Assembly (NCBI GenBank): GCA_963169105.1
Contig: OY720640.1
Location: 112,020,085-112,084,084 of the forward strand
Origin: Ceriagrion tenellum
Lineage: Eukaryota > Arthropoda > Insecta > Odonata > Coenagrionidae
DNA length: 64,000 nt
Direction of reading: 5' to 3'
Shown here: piece by piece, positions 56,576 through 64,000 of the stretch
Numbering within the stretch: position 1 is the first letter of the stretch
How the letters are laid out: each line of letters begins with the position of its first letter
Position numbers and translations under genes: made by a program
Notes under the pieces: generated by a model
Database searches by the model: none
What the model was told of the DNA's origin: nothing
Seen by the model: the letters and a program-made list of their open reading frames with translations, nothing else

Positions 56576-58360
56576 CTATATAGGGCCAAGCTATATATTA
56601 GTACCAACTGCAAATGAAAATCATATACCTCTATGACACTATTCTCTTCATAGAAACCCCTGAAAAAACATGACATTCAGAATACTCTAAGACTATATAA
56701 TTTCTGGACTACGCAAAGCTTCTATTGAAAAAGGCGTGTGCCTATAGTCAGACACATTTTCATGTCTCGACAACATAAATTATTATTTGAGAAAGCCTTC
56801 CCCACATTCTTTTTCCCTATCATATCCTTTCTGTCACGCAGTTTTAAAAACATCTTCTAGAAAGGGAAGCCCGCTAATTATGCTGATGATTTAATTACAC
56901 TATAATTTAACTCTGTGAACCGCTCGGCCAAGTACTGAAATGTAATTTTCATTGAATGAAAAATTCATTATTAACAATACGCTGATACGTAATTTTCCGC
57001 ATTTATTAGGACCAAAATGAACAGCAAATGAGGATGTGTATCAATTTATTTCGGTCTTATTTGCGATAATAATGTATCGAGCAATTTTCTTTTGGGTAGA
57101 GGAGTAAAATTTTGGCATTTCATCATGGGTGCTACTTATTTACTTCAATGTATCGTGGTATCTACACATATCATGACATATGACCGTATTCACTTTTTCG
57201 TTCTTGTTTGGAGTTTCCTTAAGTAGCTCTCCTTTCCTTTGGTGAGCAAGATGGCGGATTCATAGTGTGCGAATTTTAATGACTCCTTATCAACAATATC
57301 ATTAGTGCGTTAATAATACGAAAAGTTTGCAATTCACCCTTTCTGCTGGTATGAATCATACCATTACATATATATAAAATTACATTCCATTTCATAGAAC
57401 TTGCATGGTGACAACTGAGAAAATGGCTCTTTGCATTCATTGAATGGTAATTTTAATTTAATGCAGAACTCGGTACACGAAATTATGAGATTATTGCCAA
57501 GATTGAATGAAAAACGTTATGTTAAGGAATATTTACATCAATGTGGACATATCTGAACCTCTTTTTCCACTAAAATTCCGTTGAGTCGATTCCAAAAAAT
57601 ATTCTAATGAGATTCAACGGGTATGAAAAACATTGAACTCATTTTATAAGCAAACCACAAAGCCTGAAGAATACTGTGAGCGTGGTCTTTTGAGGAGTTT
57701 GTAACCTATCGCAAACATATTTTTCGTCGTAGTAGACACGATGACCATTTTACAGGTGAATTATTACCATTACTATTCACTTGATGTAATTACTCTTAAA
57801 ATTTAATTGAGTGAGTAGTCTATTTAATTCCTTTATGTATAACGTTCACTACAGTGTTCTCTCACATACGTGCTGCCCTCCTAAGAGAGCTGCTTTGAGA
57901 ATAGACATTGAAGAGCATACCTCTTGTAAATATACCTACAATGAATGTATCGATTACACTCCGAAACAATTTATCATGGGGTCCTTGGGACTCTGGACCC
58001 TACTTATACAGTTTTTTTTTCTACGTGCTGTCATGGGCCTGCAGGAAAACGTGATATTAAAATGCTAGAGGCGTGATTATCCCCTGAGAATCAAATCTCT
58101 GGTCGTCAAGGAAATACGCCATTGTTAATTTCAGAGAAATATGAAGCGTAAAAGATATGTAAATGAAAGAATTAGAAACTTCATTTATACATCCATTCGT
58201 TAAAAACTTCCAGCCCATTATCTTGAGTTAAATTACTTTTAAAAAGCAAAAAATGAAACCACTTCACCAAACCCAATGTTTATCATGGACCAGCAGGAGG
58301 GTCTTCTGGTGCCATGAGAGCTTTTTAGTATAGTTTATGATACCACTAGATATATTTTCT
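56576..58360. other. AT-rich spacer
   Basis: No feature recognised. An 85-residue frame at 57,811-58,068 (+) has no motif I know. Confidence 0.35.
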
Positions 58361-58364
58361 ATCT

Positions 58365-58450
58365 ACATGCCAAATTTCAGCTTAATCGGTTCAGTAGTTT
58401 TTGCGTGATGGAGCAAGAGACAGGCAGAAACCATCATATTTTTATATACA
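58365..58450 (+). mobile_element. Possible LINE 3' fragment
   Basis: TGCCAAATTTCAGCTTAATC followed by GGTTCAGTAGTTTTTGCGTG and GAGACAGGCAGA is a type of sequence widely dispersed in insect genomes near the 3' ends of RTE-type elements. This is recognition from memory of the pattern; family not assigned. Confidence 0.35.
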
Positions 58451-60480
58451 TTATTTTATTTTTTATGCATATTTGTATATTAGTAAGAATGGAATACCGC
58501 AGGATTCATGGGTACAGCATAATTCCTAGTAGAAATTCAAGTATTGGAGGCGTTCATAAATCTTTAAATGCTAATAAGGCCAGTAACTTGAATGTTTCGG
58601 CGCCAGAATAATAACGTTAATGCTGCAAAAAAAGAAGCGAAATCAAAATAAGAGGCAGACGGCAACAAGGTCATGCGGCCGATAAAAAAGAGTTTTTATT
58701 ACCTTAGTTTCGTGGTCCTGGTAATTAATAAGCAATCAGGACTGCATTGAATGTCACCCTTCTAAAAACTGTTTTTCATTATTATACCAAACATTATGCA
58801 TACCAAATCCATGCGGTAATTTTTCCATGTATCATGTGTATCAAGAGTTATTTTATTTGAAACGCCCCTCTTTTATTGGTTATCCACCTTTCCTTAAGAT
58901 TAATTGAAACTTTTTTCCCAGAAATTCTTCTTCGGAGAAGCACACGAGGCAATTTCTCCTTATTGTGGGTGCGTGCAGGAAAATAAAGTCGTAAAAAAGC
59001 ACGAACACATTCTGTTCGTTGCGGTGCGTCTACGCAATGCTTCTCTCGGAATCAAATCGAAACGTAGCATGGTGAAAGTCTACCCCATCCGTGTAATTTC
59101 AAAATGATACAGTGATTTGCAAAAAAATCATAAATGCTACCCACAATGGTGATTTAGACGTTGAAGTTTAATGAAATGTGCTTCGCTTCGATTGTGTGTG
59201 ATGGTATGCTGGATAGGAAAGCTAAATCTCAACATTCGACGAAAATGCCTTTGGCTTCCAAGAAATTTTGAAGACAAATAGATCGATATGACTTGATCAC
59301 CACCACCATATGGTTCATTATTTATGTCATGTATAAACTGGCTCAACTCAACTATGGATGCATAAACTCGAGATGAGAGTTCTGGTGTTTGCAGAAATTT
59401 ATTTTACCATTGGGAATTTTAAATCTTCAACTATTTATTCCTTCAGTCATTCTCAGCAACTAAGAAAAAAGCGTTTTTCAATACAACTCTTTCGAAACAG
59501 AATTTTATTCCATGGAAAGGGCTAGTGTGTGATAAAAAAATAGAGACATTACGATACTTTTATTGACTGCATAGGTAAGGGGAAGTCTCAAATGTGAGTT
59601 TAAAACAGTATTGGCGTAGAAGTTCCGCGGTTCTGAGTCTCGAAATGATCATAGAATACACAAGAAAATTAAGCACATAACAGTAGTGGTTTTAAATACT
59701 ATTTCCTTTACAAAACCTGATCTTGAGTCATTGAAATTTCATAATTGTAAAAATAAACAGATTAATATCACTATATTAGAAGATTCACCAGAGAACTAAA
59801 AAATTAATATACTTGGATTATGTGTGACTCCAATACAACATTTACTCCTTTTTAACACTGTATTTACCCTCAACAAGAATTTGCAAACAAACCGGCCTAG
59901 TGGCCTAAAATTATTCCTAGTTATTGTAGCATTTCTGATTTTGAAAGAATAGGCAGTGGACCTTGTTTAGGGTGGTAACTGAACGGAACTGCTTGAGACG
60001 ATGTTTGACTCAACGAGACATTAAATGTCTTATAAACAGTGAGAAAAATCGCAAAGGCGCCTCTAGAGTGATATAAGAATGGAGTTTAGGCGGAGCGAAA
60101 CCACTTCCTTTTCTCTTCACGGGAAACGGGCGAGGAAAAAACCGCAAGCTGCCGAAGCCCATGACCTAAATGTCACCTCTAAGCCTTTTATGTATTCAAA
60201 AGAGCACATTTTGAATACATCCAATGAGGACATACGTTAAAGAGATTGGATTGAGATGATGCTAACCCAAACTTGTAAAATTGGGTCAGTTTAGAACACT
60301 TAGGATGGATCGCAAAATACTCATAGAGATAATTTTAAGAATTAAGAACACACTTAAATGTATTCATAAATACGTGTTCACAGAAAAGACTTTATGGCAG
60401 AGGCAGACCTCATTTTGCCATGTTAATGGTGATGAACGCATTCGATGGAGGAAACAATAACTCTGAATTCAAACATTTCT
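58451..60480. other. AT-rich spacer
   Basis: No supported gene. A 67-residue frame ending at 59,107 (+) begins at a TTTTTTCCCAG acceptor-like site, but it has no recognised motif. Confidence 0.3.
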
Positions 60481-60534
60481 CTGAGCAGCAGAATTTTCTT
60501 GCATTTGGTAATTATCATGATAGTAGCTCATAGC

Positions 60535-60980
60535 TAGAAGAGGTTTAGGAGAGCAAGACGAGAGAAAAGATTGCTCAAAGGCTGTCCTTCTCTCACATTT
60601 AGACGCCCCCCCAACCTCTCCACCCTCTTTAAAATTACTAAACCTCTTTCCAAATCTATCTCCAGCACTACTAAATCCCTACCGACGCCTTGCAATCGCC
60701 CTCGTTGCAAAACTTGCGGCATCCTTCTCACCCAGCCTCTGCCTGATAAATTCCTTGCCGTTCATCTTCCTTCCGTCCCCTCACTCTCTTGCGTTTCCCA
60801 TAATGTTGTTTATATCCTCCTTTGTCAATTATGCCCTAGTTTTTACATTGGTTTGACTACCACTCCTCTTAACATCCGCATGAATGGCCACCGCTCTAGT
60901 TGCAATGAACTTGGCGCCATCAATTGGCCGCTCACGTAGGTCATGCCATGGGGAGTGTTTGTTCCTATAAACCCCCCGCC
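60535..60980 (+). mobile_element. Penelope-like element fragment
   Basis: Contains the GIY-YIG reading frame below plus a continuation in another frame after 60,930 (AAHVGHAMGSVCSYKP), resembling the end of PLE proteins. The RT domain upstream is missing. Confidence 0.7.
60571..60939 (+). pseudogene. PLE C-terminal region with GIY-YIG endonuclease
   Basis: A 122-residue frame. Residues 10-20 FRRPPNLSTLF and 41-49 CNRPRCKTC are the linker and Cys cluster that precede the nuclease in Penelope-like proteins. Residues 79-95 VVYILLCQLCPSFYIGL are the paired GIY-YIG strands with the CxxC between them, followed by R103 and H107 as catalytic and helix residues. A frame change near 60,930 ends it early. 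The domain nicks DNA to prime reverse transcription in intact elements. The open frame may extend upstream of the first Met. Not functional without an RT. Confidence 0.8.
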
Positions 60981-61009
60981 GATCCGCTGATTCCAGTGGA
61001 TTCTTAGTA

Positions 61010-61075
61010 GACTGGGTGGTCTGAGCTTTGGACGCAAAATCCTTTGGTCCGTGGTTCCATTCCCGGTTCAGTCGA
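61010..61075 (+). repeat. tRNA-derived SINE head
   Basis: GACTGGGTGGTCTGAGC (A box) ... GGTTCCATTCCCGG (B box) ... CAGTC, with five-base pairing GACTG/CAGTC at the ends and a TTTTT run after it. Similar plan and B-box side to 21,221-21,295 (-). It abuts the PLE fragment. Confidence 0.55.
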
Positions 61076-63400
61076 ATTTTTCTTCTTGGAATCGTCCCTC
61101 ATTACATCTTCACACCACCATTGTGTTAGTCAATTTTATGTGTTCCTATCCACTTTCTTCCTACCTTTCTGTTTGAACCTTTATTTGTATGTATGAGTGA
61201 ATGAACGAACAATTATATATGGAATGGAATAATGGAAAAGAAGTAATCATGCTTCATTATGCCGTTGACTTCTCATACATCGGAGAAAATTCAGAAGAAG
61301 AGCACGTGCCCTTGAACGCAATGAAAACAGTTCCATCTTACGAAGGTTAAAGGGACATTACGTAATGATGAGGCACCTTAGCATCAAACACCATTGCGCT
61401 CTCTTGTAAGCTGAATCATTAAATAGTATAAGGAGGCATTGACTGAAAATATTCATGTTGAGTCTCGCATAATGAGACATGGATCATTTTAAAGCCGATG
61501 CAGAAGGGAATGTAGGTTTTCAAAACTAGGTGCCATGGGTGAGTATTTAAGAAAAAATTGACGGATGTAAACGGGACATAGAAAGAAGGCAGAAGAATGG
61601 AGGAGAAATCAAAAAAGCGCTATCAGGAAGATGAGATTCAAATTGATGTCTCATATATAGAAATAACGACTTCAAGGAGAATAGAATAAAAGGGAAAGCT
61701 CTTAGGGATAGCTAAAGGGAGTGATAATGCATAGGGAAGGTTAAAACAAGATATGTAACAAAAGAGCGTAGGCAAGGAACGAGTAAGAGGAAAGGGTGTG
61801 AGTAAACCGTTCTTAGGATTGAATACTTTATCACGATGATGAAAGAACTTTGAATTCATTATTACATTCAAATATAGTAGTCATCAGTTAGGTTGCTGAA
61901 GATTATCCAGCCCATTTGCGTCAAATACTATTGATGTTGGTATCCAATGTGGTTTTACGTACAGAAATAGTTGAGAATAGGTGTTCAATGTCATATCAAA
62001 CTTACTAAATACATATAACTAATAAATTCAAGCTTGACTTTGAGGAACCTCTCGATATCGGAAATCAAAATATTTGTAATGAATAAATCTAATTAGTGGA
62101 ACATAACTTGAACATTTTGATTTCCGTTACTAAATACAAATGATAACTATGATGTTTACTTTCCTTCCGACAGAAAGATATTTGACACTTAAGTGTCCTA
62201 GATATGACAACCACTTGCATCGCATCTATTCATGCCCTCCAGTCAGCACCGATGCACTTGTATGATGTATCACGATCGAATTAAAGCGAGAAACTAGTTG
62301 CGCTCCCTACACTTAAGACAAATCATGGTGAAAGATTTCCTCCGGCGCTCATCTGTTTCCAATCGATTAAAACAATCAGGCCGAAAGTAAATTTTTCAAC
62401 TTTCTACGGGGAAGACGGGTAGCTAGGAAGCCGATGACAAAAACAAAACGAACGAGGCTAAACACCATAGATATTTGCTACTTTTGAAGAATGATGAAGA
62501 TGAAATGAACTCCTTCACCAAATGAGATTCAGGACTAATACGGGAGGAGAAAAAATAGTCAGCAAAAAATTTGCCGAGTGGAAGAAAAAAGTGAACTAGA
62601 AAGGTTCTCTGGCTTAAAAACACCATTTCGACTAAACTATATGGAAAATAATTCGAAAAGAATTATCAAGAAAAATCATAGATGGAATATATTCATCAAA
62701 TAATGGTAAATTGGTGGCAAGGGATGGTAAAATGAATGATTGCATAGGAGCAATGCTGCAAGCAGATAGGAGAGTGTGATGAGGAGCTGAACATATATAA
62801 CATTCTTTGTTTGATGGTGGCTGATGATAAAAAAGAATTCTCAGATGTGCAGACGAAAGAGGGAGAATCAAATGTAACTCGCGTAAAACGGTTGTACGCT
62901 TAGAGAATAATTCATTTGTCTGCCAAACATATTGCCAACTGAGTGTAGAGGCACGAGCCACAGGAATAATTACACGAACCACTATAAGTAAATTGAGATT
63001 TTAAAACATCATTGTATTGCTTTTTTAATACTATCAGATTTTACTTAAAATGTTGAAAAATTCAGCAATTCTGATTAGTTCGGACTAGCAAAGGATAACA
63101 AGAAATAATATCTGCCATTAAACTGTGGATATTAAATTTCTTGAGTGAGTAGCAATTTATTTGATTAGATTCATAAATGATGTTGTAAGCGTTCTTTTAA
63201 CAAAGACACACGTTTCTCACGTCTTACAGAACGTCATTAAGGCTTTCTGTTTTAAAGTTGTATTCTTATTTATTCCTGTTAATGTACACGGCATTAAATA
63301 GCACAGTAGCTGACATTGTGTAGCATATGATACCTTTATACTATTTTTAAAATTCACTCTACGTCTTAAACACTTTCCATGTTTTGCAAACTATGTAGAT
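61076..63400. other. AT/purine-rich spacer
   Basis: No domain recognised. The 116-residue minus-strand frame at 62,632-62,982 lacks a motif. Confidence 0.35.
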
Positions 63401-63583
63401 TTGGATATACATCACTCATATCCTGATATTGTATTGCAAGGTATTACATATGCTGATGTATTGGCAGAAGCAGGCTTTGCGGAAGCGGATGCGGCATCAT
63501 TTCCGCAGAAAGCTTTTTCAGTGGAAGACTCCATGCCTGCAAACTGGTTACGCAAGGATGATCAGCATAATTTTACCGTTTGA
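63401..63583 (+). other. Open frame, possible exon
   Basis: A 60-residue frame with protein-like composition (ITYADVLAEAGFAEADAASF ... PANWLRKDDQ), preceded by an AG-ended sequence. The family is not recognised, and no donor or signal peptide supports it. It could be a transposase end or a host exon. Confidence 0.25.
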
Positions 63584-63824
63584 CTATCTGGAATTCCGAG
63601 TCTCAAGTTTCCGTTGCCAACATCATAATGCTCAAACTGTTATTTTCATCTACTAAAATGCTCCTTCAATTTTTTCCCAGCTGTAAAAAAGGGATTCTCT
63701 GTTGGGCTACGAACGAGATTGGCTTACTTAGACGCAATACCATGAGGATCGAAAATATTACCGTAAAATGTAACATTTTTACGCCCTATCAAGTTCAATA
63801 CCCTTATGTCGGCAGATACATCAA

Positions 63825-64000
63825 CATGTTATCCTACAAGCTACCTTAAGTGTGTATGGCAGGGGTGAGTTATCACCAGCAAGCATAATTATAATAGTAT
63901 AAGAAAATTAGCCAACATTCACAACATTATAGATATGCTACCAATGCTACAGAAACGATTTCTAATATTGTTTTTTGCAACTACGTAAATGAGATACAAG
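63825..64000 (-). mobile_element. LINE-A 3' end, continues past window edge
   Basis: Antisense hairpin remnant CCTACAAGCTACCTTAAGTG...GGCAGGGGTGAGTTATCACC followed by 3' UTR sequence similar to 24.4 and 26.9 kb (inverted CTACAGAAACGATT). Runs to the end of the window. Confidence 0.6.

Overview
The window looks like AT-rich nuclear DNA from an arthropod, most likely an insect. Long open frames are rare, TATA boxes and splice-like signals are present, and several non-LTR retrotransposon lineages, Penelope-like elements and DNA-transposon relics cover a large part of it. No bacterial-type operon, CRISPR array, rRNA or intact tRNA gene was seen. The species cannot be named from the sequence alone.

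Two host genes can be supported. At 40.7 kb (+) a 64-residue secreted peptide precursor has a secapin-like two-cysteine C-terminus. Its coding exon follows a good 3' splice site. A GC-rich stretch at 29.7-30.0 kb has a TATA box, an ATG-free leader and a GTGAGT donor, and could be the distal first exon of this or another gene. At 52.9-53.4 kb (-) a 143-residue secreted Thr/Pro/His-rich protein has a 15-bp tandem repeat encoding GGPHQ units and a well-placed TATA box.

The dominant repeat is one LINE family, called LINE-A here (jockey-superfamily, CR1/L2-like RT). More than twenty copies occur on both strands. Nearly all end in a hairpin of the form CCCTGC...GCAGGG followed by (ATGTAG)n, which is probably the 3' signal its reverse transcriptase recognises. 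The best copy (49,191-51,702, -) has an almost open RT with a single apparent frameshift. It sits inside another LINE (LINE-C), whose reading frame resumes on the far side with a 5-bp target duplication. A third lineage, LINE-B, is at 2.4-3.8 kb, with C-terminal scraps at 10.7, 28.7, 33.3, 46.3 and 56.4 kb.

Penelope-like elements (PLEs) form the second layer: two GIY-YIG endonuclease fragments (35.9 kb -, 60.6 kb +), a 190-bp foldback insertion with a perfect 12-bp target duplication inside LINE-B (2,613-2,826), and several tails with CTGANGA...GAAA cores. The tail at 48.83-48.88 kb (-) keeps the complete hammerhead-ribozyme core with pairing in all three helices. DNA-transposon remains include a pogo/Tigger-like element at 7.65-8.37 kb with a recognisable transposase C-terminus, hAT-like remnants (8.8-9.2, 42.9, 44.2 kb) and MITEs at 6.6, 12.3 and 30.1 kb. 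Several tRNA-like B-box sequences suggest tRNA-derived SINEs. The rest is AT-rich intergenic or intronic sequence with no gene I can support.
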